This document shows, in pieces, positions 18,701-28,549 of a stretch of 64,000 bases of DNA. Below the pieces are notes generated by a model, which was not told where the DNA came from, made no database searches, and was given only the letters and a program-made list of their open reading frames with translations. Positions within the stretch are counted from its first letter, which is position 1. The number at the start of each line of letters is the position of its first letter. This stretch comes from Macrosoma leucophasiata (taxonomy: Eukaryota; Arthropoda; Insecta; Lepidoptera; Hedylidae): contig JAWQUS010000032.1 of assembly GCA_036365455.1 (NCBI GenBank), forward strand, positions 11,602,001 through 11,666,000, given 5' to 3'. A program made the translations under genes and the position numbers.

Positions 18701-21448
18701 CTGATCCACAAGAAGGCCGGGATCGAGCTGAGGGGCTGGGCTTCTAACGATGAAGAAGTTTTGAAGACGCTCACCCCAGAAGAAAACAGCAAAGAAGTAG
18801 AGTTGGGGACTAAAGAAGAGAAGACATTGGGTTTGAGATGGTTCACCAAAGGCGACGAGATCGGGTTCAGAACGTGTCTTCGCAATGTACATGAAGAGGT
18901 GATCGAACAAAAGAGAGTGCCAACCAAACGAGAAGTCACCAGCGCCGTGATGTCAACATTCGATCCATTGGGGCTAGCATCGCCGGTGCTCATCCAAGGC
19001 AAGAAACTCATTCAGAGTATATGGAGGAGCGGAATCGGATGGGACGACAACATCACAGAAGAAGACAACAAGATTTGGGCAGACTACCTAGACAGCCTGC
19101 AGCTACTAAAGGATCTTCGGGTACCAAGGTGCGTCACGCAGTCCAACACCGAGGGGGAGCTTCACGTTTTCGTCGACGCAAGTGAAGAAGCCTACGCCTG
19201 CGCGATCTACCTGAGGCAACGCGACGAAGACAGCGGACATCGAGTGACACTTTTAGCGGGCAAAGCTAGAGTCACTCCCCTGAAACCGGTGTCCATTCCA
19301 AGGCTGGAGCTGCAAGCTGCGCTACTGGGATCCAGAATGGCGCGGTCGATTGAAGAGGAGCTGGACATCATGGTCGCCAAGAAAGACTATTGGAGCGACT
19401 CCAGCACAGTCCTAGCATGGATCAAATCAGACCCTAGGACCTTCAAGCCGTTCGTAGCACATCGTTTGGCGGAAATCGAAGACACGACGAAACCTCAAGA
19501 ATGGCGCTGGGTACCTACGGCTCAGAACCCAGCCGACGATGCAACGAGAAACGTACCCAGAGACTTCGGGAGCGACCATAGATGGTTCCACGGACCTGCG
19601 TTCCTGGCACTAGAAGAGGAGGATTGGCCGAAGCCGCGCACCATCAAGACAGAACCCACCGGCGAAGAAAAGGAGAAGCCGATTGTGGGAACTACGAAGA
19701 TCGTCGACAAACACCCGACACCGGACCCAGTCAGGTTCTCCTCCTGGACCCGGTTGGTGAGGACAACTGCAAGAGTGCTTCAGTTCGTCGACCTGTGCCG
19801 AAAGAAAAAGCTGCCAGTGAACGTGTCCCGCAAGTCTGAGCGTCAAGATCCTACCTGGAAAAGTAACAAGAAAAAAGCCAAGGTAGCCATGAAGCCCGTG
19901 AACAAGAAGACCCAAGAAAGAAGATTGATTCCCCTTGAACCCGACCAAATGAAGACTGCTGAGAATATTTTATTACGAAGAAGCCAAGAAGAGAGCTTCC
20001 ATGAAGAAGTACGCTGCGTCGAGAAGATGAAACCATTCGAGAGAAACAGCAAACTTAAGAAACTAGATGTCGTCATAGAAGATGGATTACTACGACTCCG
20101 AGGAAGAATCGACGCAGCAAGACATGTCCGGCAAGACAAGAGACCTGTGGTGCTAGACAGCAAGCACTACATCACCAGATTGCTCATCGCACACTACCAC
20201 GAAGAGTTCAACCATGGCAACCACGCGACGGTGATCAACGAGTTGAGGCAGCGCTACTGGATCCTGGGGCTACGATCTGCAGTGAGATCGACGGTTCATC
20301 GGTGTCAGTGGTGCAAAGTATACCGCGGCACGCCACAGCTTCAGCCGATGGGGAATCTCCCGCTGGAGCGACTACGACATGGAGAACCACCATTCACATG
20401 CACCGCCGTAGACTACTTCGGGCCTATGATCGTCACGGTAGGCCGACGTCATGAAAAGAGATGGGGCGCCCTGTTCACGTGCCTCACAACTAGAGCCGTT
20501 CACGTCGAGCTAGCAGCGTCTCTGTCAACGGACTCCATGATTCTGGCGCTGCGACGGATGACTGCGAGACGGGGAATGCCAAGGACGATCTTCAGCGACA
20601 ACGGTACGAACTTCGTGGGGGCCAACAAAGAACTTCAAGAAGCCTTCGCCAGCCTCAACAAAGATGACCTCATCACCGCTGCAGAATGTATGAGCATCAA
20701 GTGGAAGTTCATACCACCTGGAGCTCCGAACATGGGGGGAGCATGGGAACGCCTGGTCCGGTCCATCAAAACGGCCCTGGCGGTGACCCTCAAGGAAAGA
20801 CACCCCAGAGAAGAGGTTCTACATACACTGCTGCTAGAGGCGGAGCATCTGGTGAACTCGAGACCGCTTATAGAAGCCGATGAAGACACTGAAGAAGGTG
20901 CCCTCACTCCCAACCACTTCCTAATTGGGAGATCCTGCGGCACCCGACTGGGAACTTTCACCGACGACGACCTCACCGACCGGCGTGCATGGAGAGTAGC
21001 TCAGCGACTGACCGACCACTTCTGGAGCAGATGGGTGAAAGAGTACCTTCCAACTCTGATCCCGAGAAGAATCGACGCGAGGGCTGCTACGAGAGACCTG
21101 CAGTGTGGAGACACAGTCCTCATAGTGGACTCCACGCTGCCACGAGGAACCTGGCCGAGAGGCGAGGTGGTCCGAACCTACCCAGGACCCGACGGGCGCA
21201 CTCGAGTACTAGAAGTGCGCACTACCGGGGGCGTGCTGAAGCGCCCCAGCTCCAAGCTGGTGCTACTGGTGCCAGCGCAGCGCGACAAGGAGCGGACAAC
21301 CGTCGAGATCGACGGCAGAGCATCGACCAGCGAGCCAGACTGCGGGGAGGCAGCCATCGCACCGAGTCGAGAGCCCCGAGTCGCCGGGCCAGGAGTTGGT
21401 GCTTCGCACGAGGGGGAGGATATCGGCGACGACCACGGACAAAGGTGA
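15731..21448 (+). CDS. BEL/Pao gag-pol polyprotein
   Basis: One uninterrupted 1905-codon ORF starts at an ATG in good context (GCCGCCATGC). Order: Thr/Ser-rich N-terminus; coiled coil (about 100-145); Gag DUF1759-type region (from about 241, LPGFDGRSDEW); zinc knuckles (CPHC at 443, CFKCLQGRHRKETC, then a CxxC..H..H repeat); aspartic protease with D560 in LLDEGSTVTLLD; reverse transcriptase (about 803-1000) with YMDD at 968-971; RNase H with D1149, RLELQA, WSDSS and NPADDA; integrase zinc domain (HX4H...CX2C) and catalytic D1561, D1623 and E1673 (spacing 61 and 49); C-terminal DUF5641-like domain ending near 1860. These are the functions needed for capsid assembly, cDNA synthesis and integration, expressed as one Gag-Pol. 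All catalytic motifs are intact. The stop lies 28 bases inside the 3' LTR, so the ORF crosses the polypurine tract. Codon use is far more GC-rich than the flanks. Confidence 0.97.
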   Translation: MPVTRSHRGNSPADRPAAPRATEETPETTESSGTTESSGTTGSSSTNTEGTLTTSYESRVTSGTETKEDSVVAAPAASAAPAAPIAPTTTATGNKTRSTKTTRRRELEAKMELARRQLEEAKAAAALAQSQWELVQIENEDSEIEQEKDWESNVQTWVQSTVDRVSGKGHQGDVPGEGHRPEPSGKGRASQPPTTTAAAAAVKPEDQAESLRNGNKELAEAIVKAISVAPRHVSASQPNYVHELPGFDGRSDEWIAFRTVYEDTAPLFTEAQNMARLRRSIKGTAREAIKSLLYSECPPEEVLEALRRRFGRPEALILMELEKVKSLSRIHENARDICVFASQVNNTVATIRGLRKPQYLHSPEMVRIIVSKMPAVLQYRWYDFAADATDQDPDLVQLMKFLNREADRCGPYATQEIMHQSRQPPRRQFAHAASEQTEEKKTCPHCQNDHHLLECRKFLQLPMKERWDAAVKSRLCFKCLQGRHRKETCRRPPCKVCKRWHHFVLHEDRGDIPKPEEKKEIANNVMLSVNTARTAKAYLKMAPVELYGPRGTTQVLALLDEGSTVTLLDATVARQIGLKGPVEALTLETVGGKTITKGDSMRVSVKIKGLHQTKKRSISGARTIDNINLTPQKLDKKRIEECAHLKSMTDQLYYEGESPKLLIGQDNWELIVSRATRKGKRGQPVASLTYLGWVLHGSDGTRPVNFVTCAHVSSKKEELEKIVKEHFAVESLGIQPRRPTTDMEEKALAILEETTRKLDDGRFETGLLWKNKEGTMPDNYRQAENRLKNIERKLDGNTALKQEYEAQVKNLLDSGYAEEVQHESASKKKWYLPHFAVTHPTKKKIRLVFDAAAKCQGKSLNDELLPGPDLLQSLFGVLLRFRQKPIAVVADIKEMFLQVKMREEDRDSLRFLWRGDQRSGTPKEYRMTSVIFGAACSPSAAIFVKNKNATEHQEEYPEAARAIERNHYMDDYLHSFGTSQEAVEIASQVSLIHKKAGIELRGWASNDEEVLKTLTPEENSKEVELGTKEEKTLGLRWFTKGDEIGFRTCLRNVHEEVIEQKRVPTKREVTSAVMSTFDPLGLASPVLIQGKKLIQSIWRSGIGWDDNITEEDNKIWADYLDSLQLLKDLRVPRCVTQSNTEGELHVFVDASEEAYACAIYLRQRDEDSGHRVTLLAGKARVTPLKPVSIPRLELQAALLGSRMARSIEEELDIMVAKKDYWSDSSTVLAWIKSDPRTFKPFVAHRLAEIEDTTKPQEWRWVPTAQNPADDATRNVPRDFGSDHRWFHGPAFLALEEEDWPKPRTIKTEPTGEEKEKPIVGTTKIVDKHPTPDPVRFSSWTRLVRTTARVLQFVDLCRKKKLPVNVSRKSERQDPTWKSNKKKAKVAMKPVNKKTQERRLIPLEPDQMKTAENILLRRSQEESFHEEVRCVEKMKPFERNSKLKKLDVVIEDGLLRLRGRIDAARHVRQDKRPVVLDSKHYITRLLIAHYHEEFNHGNHATVINELRQRYWILGLRSAVRSTVHRCQWCKVYRGTPQLQPMGNLPLERLRHGEPPFTCTAVDYFGPMIVTVGRRHEKRWGALFTCLTTRAVHVELAASLSTDSMILALRRMTARRGMPRTIFSDNGTNFVGANKELQEAFASLNKDDLITAAECMSIKWKFIPPGAPNMGGAWERLVRSIKTALAVTLKERHPREEVLHTLLLEAEHLVNSRPLIEADEDTEEGALTPNHFLIGRSCGTRLGTFTDDDLTDRRAWRVAQRLTDHFWSRWVKEYLPTLIPRRIDARAATRDLQCGDTVLIVDSTLPRGTWPRGEVVRTYPGPDGRTRVLEVRTTGGVLKRPSSKLVLLVPAQRDKERTTVEIDGRASTSEPDCGEAAIAPSREPRVAGPGVGASHEGEDIGDDHGQR
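21410..21420 (+). promoter_or_regulatory. polypurine tract
   Basis: GAGGGGGAGGA directly precedes the 3' LTR and would prime plus-strand cDNA. It is also coding sequence for the end of gag-pol. The same tract is conserved in the second copy (62108-62118, reverse). Confidence 0.9.
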
Positions 21449-22584
21449 TCAATGAATGTGTTTGTGTGACAAAGACCAAAAGTGTAAGTGTACGTCAAAG
21501 TAGTCTTCGCGTAACGTTTGTAGAAAGTAAATAACGTGTATAGATGTATAGCTATGTATAGACGTTCTCCTCGTACGATAGTTTTGGATACGATTTTAAT
21601 TCTTTGCCTTATATCAACTTTAAATAATGTTAGTCATGTGAGAATTTATTATAGGAAGTCATTTTATATAATTAAACCTCTATAATGTAAAGGATATAGG
21701 CAGGAAACGTAATTTCCTTATTATTTTATGTTTTATAATTTTCTTATTTTACGTATGTTTTAGGTTCCTTTTTAGATGTCACGTTTATTTGTGTATTGTT
21801 TTCTGATAGAGTAATGTTTGTTCTTTGTTTTTATGTACTTTTTATAATAATTAGTCATAGCATATAAAAGTTATTAAGAAATGTTTAAAGAAATACGCGG
21901 AAAATTGTTACATTTTTTATATTTACTTACGAATAACTTTTTAGTCTTTTTATGAATGTTAATAAAACTTATGTACAATAATAGAGAAAACTGTAACGAT
22001 TGTAAATATGTATAACACATGTATGTAACTATGAGAACTTTAAAAATAAAGAAAGAAAACCAGGTCAGCCATAACAAAAAATAAGCACAAATTCGGGCAA
22101 AATACGACCGAAAAATGAGGCTCTCTTTACGGTATTGTTCGAATAATGGGGCTCAGGGCAAATTCGAAAGTATGACATGGTCTCCAGCAAGTGAAAACAA
22201 GTGAAAACAAGTGAAGTAACAAGAAGAAAAAGTAAACCTGGAAGACTGGAAGACTGGAAGACCCCAGTGATTCTACGATAGAATTAGGTCGTCGGGGTAG
22301 GGTTACCAAGGCTTGGCTGGCCTGCTTTTCGGTCATATCACATGTAACCGATTGTTTCTTTACTGAAACACCCCTTCCCCGCACCTCCACCCCTCTCACT
22401 GGCGGCGCAGATCCAGACCGGCGTATACTGCCATCGGTGTCAACACTACGAGCGGGCATCCGGCGCCGGACGGACAATAGGTCCGCCCGCACATTCAAAC
22501 GCCCGCACATTACGGTCGTGGTGGTTCGCAGGTGCAGTACGTACGTCACTGCATCATAGCTCGCTAGAAGAGCGCCCCACGACA
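21421..22584 (+). repeat. BEL 3' LTR
   Basis: It is identical by eye to the 5' LTR except that it begins TA instead of TG (the other two LTR starts seen here have TG). It ends GCCCCACGACA. The changed base lies at the inner edge, which does not join host DNA, and probably arose after insertion. Confidence 0.97.
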
Positions 22585-22589
22585 GTACC

Positions 22590-24297
22590 TATATTGAAGA
22601 GTAAGAAAGATATATATGTTTATTATGCAAAAAACAAAATGCTGATTTTAATGGCATTTCCAAATCAATTTTTTCCATTTTATTTGTGTACATTAATGAC
22701 TTTTCGCTTTACATGGGACGATGTGTTCGAATGAACTTCGCTGTTGTAATAATCGAGAAACCTTTACCTACAACAAGCATTGTTTTTCACTGTAGAGTGA
22801 AAATAACTTCAAGAATAATTGTATTTCAATTATAATTAATGCCATGAATGACTGCTATAAATAAAGTTAAAATTATTGCATTCAATCGAAAGTGATTTTA
22901 TGCTCCATCCACCGACATTCCAGAAGGTTGTTTGTGTGTGAGAAAATCAGTTTTCTACAGTATAGTAACACATCCTTTACTATACAGTAGTATAGTAAAG
23001 GATGTGTTTAGCCACTTTAGCCGTAATTCACGTTTGTCAGTTGAGTTTCTCTCGTACGTACTGGAATTTAAAAAGTTACTACGACTGTCGCACAATTTAT
23101 GATAATTTAACGTTGTATGTAATATAAGCTGACGATAAAGTACCTACATAAAAAAAGTGGAAATACTTTGTTCTTGATGTCGCGAAATTCATACTTTTCT
23201 TATTAGTATACGAGAACATGTTATACGTTGTTACTCTTAAAAGGTAACAGTCGAAATTAGTCAACAAAAAGCCGATTCCATTCCGGAATGATTTTACATT
23301 TTGAGCCAATCACTTACCTACCTTACACAATAATTGAACGACACTAGTATTTCTGTAAAGTGGTAGATTGAAAATACATACGTAGCCTACGATGTATTTA
23401 TTCATACAATAAACATTATGAGATTACAACGATCCCTATGCCAGTTTCGTTTGGCGTCCCATGTAAAGGTCTTTAACATACCTGCCAACTGAATTACTGG
23501 CGTGTCCAATGTTGCATTAGTGTCATTAAGAATATTCTCAGTTAAAAAAAAAACGAATAATATAGGTACCTAATAGGTCATATCGGGAAAACCTCTAATT
23601 TTCATTCTCCTTGATTTGGCATTCTTTACCTAATTACCGTACCATTTTTCATTTTTCACCAGTTTATCCCAAATTTGTTGAAATATTTGAAGTTTAATCC
23701 CATTTTGGTTGTTATATTCGCATCTTTGAAATATTAAAGACAAATTTAAAATGAATACGGAACCCTAAAAAGGGTTCGGTAATTATGCTAAGAATGGGAG
23801 GCAATATGGAGATTGTTCGAAAACTGTTTAAATACCACCAAGATAGTTAAATTTCCCCGGTCTGAATTATTTATCCCCTGGCCGTATTGAGGACTATTTA
23901 TTATCGTTATTAACGTGTCTGTGTGAAAAAATATATAGTTAGGTACATGAGAAAATCAGCGAGCGCTAATCATGAGGCCGACTAGTTTATGCGAGTGTTG
24001 TAAACAGTCAACAGTCTATTTAAAACAGGAAACTGCGTAAAACATTAGAAGTTTCCTTGCTGAAGCGGAAAACTGGATCTAAAATAATTATTAATAACAT
24101 TTATTTCCTATTGAGCTTTATCATATAATATTTCCTAATTGTATTAGCAACCTTTAAAATTATTTACTCGTATTTAGTTGAAGTGCATTTTATTCAATAA
24201 AAAATATGTACCTACTTTTTAGTTAATATGCTACTTACTTGTTGTAAATTGAAATTACCATGTCGAAAGACCTATTATTTAACTCTGTACTCTCTTT
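22590..24297. other. no recognised gene; contains a palindrome
   Basis: AT-rich sequence with no coding or repeat match that I recognise, other than the 19-bp inverted repeat at 22967-23008. Confidence 0.4.
22967..23008. repeat. perfect 19-bp inverted repeat, 4-base loop
   Basis: AACACATCCTTTACTATAC (22967-22985), loop AGTA, then its exact reverse complement (22990-23008). It could be a cruciform, a hairpin RNA or a tiny palindromic insertion. Confidence 0.85.
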
Positions 24298-24600
24298 ATA
24301 GCCGAGTTCAAAAAACGAGAAGGTTCTCAATTCGGCCGGTATATATATATTTTTTTCTTTTTTGTATGTATGTGAATTTTGCCGAGATTTCTGGACCGAT
24401 TTACGTAATTCTTGTTGCGTTTGATGCGGAATAGTTTCGAATTGGTCCCATAAAAATTTGATTCAGAAAGGCTAATTAGTTTTTATTGGCTTGGCACCGA
24501 CTTCGAACCTATTAGTAAATAGCACATATAAATAATAGGTAGTATATAATTACAATTAAATCTTTATTATTTTTTACTTTTCAGTTTTGAAGTCGGTTTT
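24298..24600 (+). repeat. interspersed repeat ('gttctcaattcggccggtat')
   Basis: The block 'gagttcaaaaaacgagaaggttctcaattcggccggtat...gagatttctggaccgatttacg...aattggtccc...ttttgaagtcggttttt' resembles a repeat common in lepidopteran genomes as I remember it. No second copy is in the window, so the call rests on recognition. Confidence 0.45.
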
Positions 24601-25169
24601 TCTTAACTTAGTTATATTTATTTATGTTATTTGTTTTTGTAACTTTTCTCGTTTTCTTTGTATACTTAAAATTACGGTGTATTATGTTTTTACCTAAAAA
24701 TATAATATTTTTTGATACTTACTTCAGTAACTTATGGTTAACAAAACGTTTTTGCAGGCTCATAATTACCCGTCTCTTTTCAACTTAATCGACCCAGTAG
24801 TTTTGTAGCAAATCAGCTGTGACAGATGGATATATAAGGATTTTGTTATTTTCCTTTTGAGGTACAGAACTCTAAAAATTAAATAAGTTTTCACTCGAGC
24901 ACTTGCTACAGTTGACACCGATGCCATGCATGCCTGTTTGCCACTTTCATTACATTAAAAAGTATTTCCTGATGCCCATACATCTCTGATATAAAACGGT
25001 AAAGCGATAACGGACGCGCGTCGCTTAAATTAAAAGTAATTACATAAACATCCGATATAAGCATTGTTACAATGATTCACATATAAACGGGGGCAAGTTT
25101 TATGGTCACAATCCTCCACATGTGGCCATCAACCGCAGACATTGACCTTCTGCTGGAAATAGATTCGTA
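24601..25169. other. mostly unrecognised, with a SINE-A 3' fragment
   Basis: The 24909-24960 segment ('gatgccatgcatgcctgtttgccactttcattacattaaaaa') is a short 3' piece of SINE-A. The rest is unrecognised. Confidence 0.5.
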
Positions 25170-25177
25170 TGTCTAAC

Positions 25178-26078
25178 TAGTGACGTGCCGGATATCCGTA
25201 TCCGGAACCGTATCCACGAGTATTCGAAGTAAATAAAGATTTGTGTCCGTATCCGTTATTTTTATAAACGATATCTTTTACAGATCTTATATCTTATTAA
25301 TTTTCGATATACAGATAAAATTGTATTAATATGTGATTAGGTACCAGTGAAAAAAAACTATTAGGTACATTCCAGACTGCTTAGTTTTTTTTTTTATTAA
25401 CTTAAAAAAATGGAAAATTTATACTTTAAACATTTGTCAAATGGTAGTGTTCATCATTATCGTGTTCCGGTTAGATGGTAATGTATGGACTATCATATGG
25501 CCCCGTAATAACTACCACAGAGCCATAACGATGAAGATATAAGGGGTGGCAACGCATTTGTATTGGTAACTTCTGATTTTTGTGTAGACGTCTATAGGCT
25601 GCAGTCATCACTTGACATCCACCTAAGCTGCTTGTTTGCCACTTTTGTCACATAAAGAAGTGTGTGTGTCAGCTCCGATGCACGACGAGAGTTTACTCGG
25701 TGTGCATAAGGAGATCGCTGGTGTGCGACCTAGTGAAACACTTCCGCTCGGTCGCAGCGCTCGCGGAGGAATTGTGCGTAACGCCTCAACTTTCGTGTTA
25801 CACTTGATAATACTCATAAAATTGCCATACCGGGCCTTATTACTCAAATCGTTTCTTAAAGAGTAAACTCCAAAAAATCACAAAAACGTAAATCTTCATA
25901 ATTTAAAATGTATTATTAGTCTATCGACGTAGTAGGTAACATACAGAATAGGACACCGACTGAGTAAGAAACTTAAAACCCATATCCGTGTTGGTACCCG
26001 CGGATCTTGACACTAAATATCCGTATCCGTGCCGGTATCCACGGATATAATAGATTTAAACGATCCGGCACATCACTA
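25178..26078. mobile_element. non-autonomous hAT (TAGTGAYGTGCCGGAT ends)
   Basis: The left end TAGTGACGTGCCGGAT and the right end, in reverse complement, TAGTGATGTGCCGGAT are TIRs. The flanks TGTCTAAC (25170-25177) and AATCTAAC (26079-26086) are an 8-bp target duplication with two changes, as expected of hAT. Repeats of ATCCGTATCCG lie just inside both ends. No transposase is encoded. A SINE-A copy is nested inside. Confidence 0.8.
25440..25662 (+). mobile_element. SINE-A, diverged, nested in hAT
   Basis: It runs from 'tagtgttcatcattatcgtgttccgg' to 'ctgcttgtttgccacttttgtcacataaagaa'. It belongs to the 'ggccccgtaataact' subfamily, also seen at 39618 and 43653. Confidence 0.75.
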
Positions 26079-26242
26079 AATCTAACTATATCTTTTGCGT
26101 GTCGTTGCGTGTTGCGTATTGTAATGTAACGGGATTCGCTGATGCTTGAAGGTGATCGATAAGATTTAGAATGTTATTTCATACGAAAGGTGTGATTCCG
26201 AACGCCGCTGCACGCAGCAGTGCTGCCGTCGCAGTGCTAGTC

Positions 26243-26306
26243 AAAAAATGCAGATGCGTTGCCACCCTTAAGACCTCTGTAGTAGTTATTACTGAGCCAT
26301 ATCAAT
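26243..26306 (-). mobile_element. SINE-A fragment
   Basis: 'caaaaaatgcagatgcgttgccacccttaagacctctgtagtagttattactgagccatatc' is a middle piece of SINE-A in reverse. Confidence 0.65.
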
Positions 26307-26354
26307 TTCTAAACTGTTGTTAACATGTTACCTAAATAAATGTACCTAATTTTC

Positions 26355-26648
26355 ACTGGTGGTAGAGCTCCAGTGACGGAGCTCGCGGGCGTAGGCACCA
26401 CCGCATTACCTAATTTACTTGCCGCTAAATGGTAGTGTTCAGCACTATCGTGTTCCGGTCAGGTGGTAATGTACGGCCCTGTAATTTCCGGCACAGAGGC
26501 ATAACACCTTAGGCCTCAGGGGTGGTAACGCATCTGCATTTTGGCCTTGGTCTTCATGTGGGTGTCTATAGGCTGCAGTCATCACTTAACATCAATGTGA
26601 ATTGCATTCTTGTTTGCCACTTCCGTGACATATCAAAAAAAAAAAAAA
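26355..26648 (+). mobile_element. SINE-A, full-length long form
   Basis: It has the complete 5' module 'ctggtggtagagctccagtgacggagctcgcgggcgtaggcaccaccgc', the middle 'ttccggtcaggtggtaatgtacggccctg' and the 3' end 'cttgtttgccacttccgtgacat' plus an A-run. It is a good reference copy. Confidence 0.9.
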
Positions 26649-28263
26649 TCCTAACCAGGCACTGTAAGAATTATTCGACCGTCTTCTTTTAACTGTGCAA
26701 CTGTGCAATTGCATATCTATCTCAGATATCTAAACTGAACAACTTAACCTAAACGATAATGCCGAACATCAAGGCTCTACCAAGCTACGGGCAGATAATA
26801 TGTAATACGTAGGTACCTACGACGGGCGTTGAGTTCTGATATTATGCAATATGAAATCTAAATTGTTGCAACGTATTTCCTTCCGTACTTGTTCAAGTAC
26901 AATGACCCTTCAAACAGTACGGTCCGGATGAAGATATCTAACGGGGCTAGTCAACTGCCTACATCACGCGTACATCCTATATCTATTCAATTTGGAAACT
27001 ATAATCGCTAATGTGTTTATTATCTTGCTTACAAATATCTGTTTTCTAATATCTATGCCGAAAGTTCGTACTTTCGTCCCTGTCATGCGGGAGAAAAGTA
27101 GGGACTTTAAGGGAATAATATTTCCAAACCCTTCAACGATTAAATGTGATACCAAGACATCCAAAAACTTTTTTTTCTAAAATATAACAGTAACTATCAG
27201 AATTATTACATATTAATAATGTAATTTTAACTGTACTATTGAGCTTTCTTCACTCTACTTTCTGCATACAATTTCTTTTGTTTCGTTAAAAAACACAATG
27301 AAGTCATCAACGCCGAATGCTGATGGTTTCCATGAAATTGTGTTAATAGAACGAACACATTACGGCGTCGTGAACAACACGTCTATCTACATGTCTATGA
27401 ACTATCCGAATTAGTTCCCAAAATGTTTTTTCATTCACCCGTTTCTTAACTATTCTTGATTTTGCATCCCAGATCTGTTTATCAGACCGCCAACGTAAAC
27501 GTTAACCATTATCGAAACGTTTAGATTTTTTATTAGATTTTAATCAGATTTTTTATTAGATTTTAAACAAGGTATTTCATTCATGCGAAGTTCCTCTGGA
27601 TACTTTTAGTACTCTAAAATTAAAGATCCCACCAAAATGTAAAATGTTGCCAAGTCAAGACCAAATTTATAGCTCGCACTGTCAAAAAGTTATCAGATCT
27701 TTTGTAGAACTTTACACCTTTCTAGGATTTCGGGAAGTACCATAAGAAGTGACGAAGTCGGGGTGTTTTAAGATATCAATAAAGTCTCAAGTATTGAAGC
27801 TACTATTGAAACTCCGTATATATTGAGTGTGTCTATTATTGACAACATGTCCAGAGAATTTCGTTTATCTGGTACAATCCAAAGCGTTTCGGGAATAGGT
27901 TGCTAGACCCTTGCGCTTCGTTAAGCTTGTCTTGGCAGGTGCACTCCTGTGTTCCCATATGTATTGAAAAGACTTATTTCAAGTAAGATGTTTTAAAACG
28001 CGCCAATTTACTATTTTACTATCAAGTCGTTGAGTCGATTGTGATAAAATGTATTACTTAACATGGAGTTAGTTTAAGTACAACAAAGGACATTTTAGGC
28101 TAATTTTCATGCCAAATCCAAGTATCACGTGGATGATGTCACGGGTAGAAGCAATAAATACTCCAAAATGTCAACCCAGGTACTTGATTTTAAAAATGAA
28201 TATTTAAATCTTTTTGTGAATTAAATAAAAATTCAAGTGATGAGTTTCTCATAAAGCTAGCTA
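26649..28263. other. no recognised feature
   Basis: AT-rich DNA. A short tandem 'ttttttattagattttaatcagattttttattagattttaa' near 27528-27565 is the only structure noted. No coding sequence. Confidence 0.4.
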
Positions 28264-28270
28264 GGAAATG

Positions 28271-28351
28271 TATATATATATATCGCGCACCGTACCTAAT
28301 ACAGGGAAGCATATATATATATATCGCGCACCGTACCTAATACAGGGAAGC
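28271..28351. repeat. tandem duplication, unit ~41 bp
   Basis: Two head-to-tail copies of (AT)n-CGCGCACCGTACCTAATACAGGGAAGC, apparently identical apart from the AT run. The duplication is probably recent and due to slippage at the AT repeat. Confidence 0.85.
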
Positions 28352-28479
28352 TTTGTAGTTTATCAGCAAACTCCAGGCGCCGCGGAAGTGATCGCTCTCA
28401 CTGAACCAACTTCCTATATAGTTGTGATCTAACCCTTCAATCATCTGCACAAGGGAAACCAGATAATCTTTTGGTTTTC

Positions 28480-28532
28480 TTTTTTATGTAATGACGTGGC
28501 AAACAAGCATACATTTTACATTGATGGTTAAT
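28480..28532 (-). mobile_element. SINE-A 3' fragment
   Basis: 'ttttttatgtaatgacgtggcaaacaagcatacattttacattgatggtt' is the 3' end of SINE-A in reverse, directly before the CR1 fragment. Confidence 0.65.
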
Positions 28533-28549
28533 CTGCGCGTTCACCGCTA

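Larger units (their letters stand above)
14498..22589 (+). mobile_element. complete BEL/Pao LTR retrotransposon with GTACC target duplication
   Basis: The insertion (element 14503-22584) is bounded by GTACC at 14498-14502 and 22585-22589. Two LTRs of equal length (1164 bp), TG...CA ends, a primer-binding site, a single gag-pol ORF and a polypurine tract make it structurally complete. No env-like ORF is present. By eye the two LTRs differ at one base (second base of the 3' LTR), so the insertion is very recent. It is probably capable of transposition, or was until recently. A deleted relative lies at 60943-64000 on the other strand. Confidence 0.97.

Noticed and set aside
21300..21448. An env-like ORF in the BEL element
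   Set aside because: No reading frame follows pol before the LTR. The pol frame itself ends in the LTR.
15694..21498. Numerous 60-180-codon open frames overlapping gag-pol in other frames and on the minus strand
   Set aside because: They are shadows of a GC-rich 1905-codon ORF with few stops in other frames.
28264..28360. A CRISPR-like array
   Set aside because: It is only a two-unit tandem duplication in a eukaryotic repeat context.
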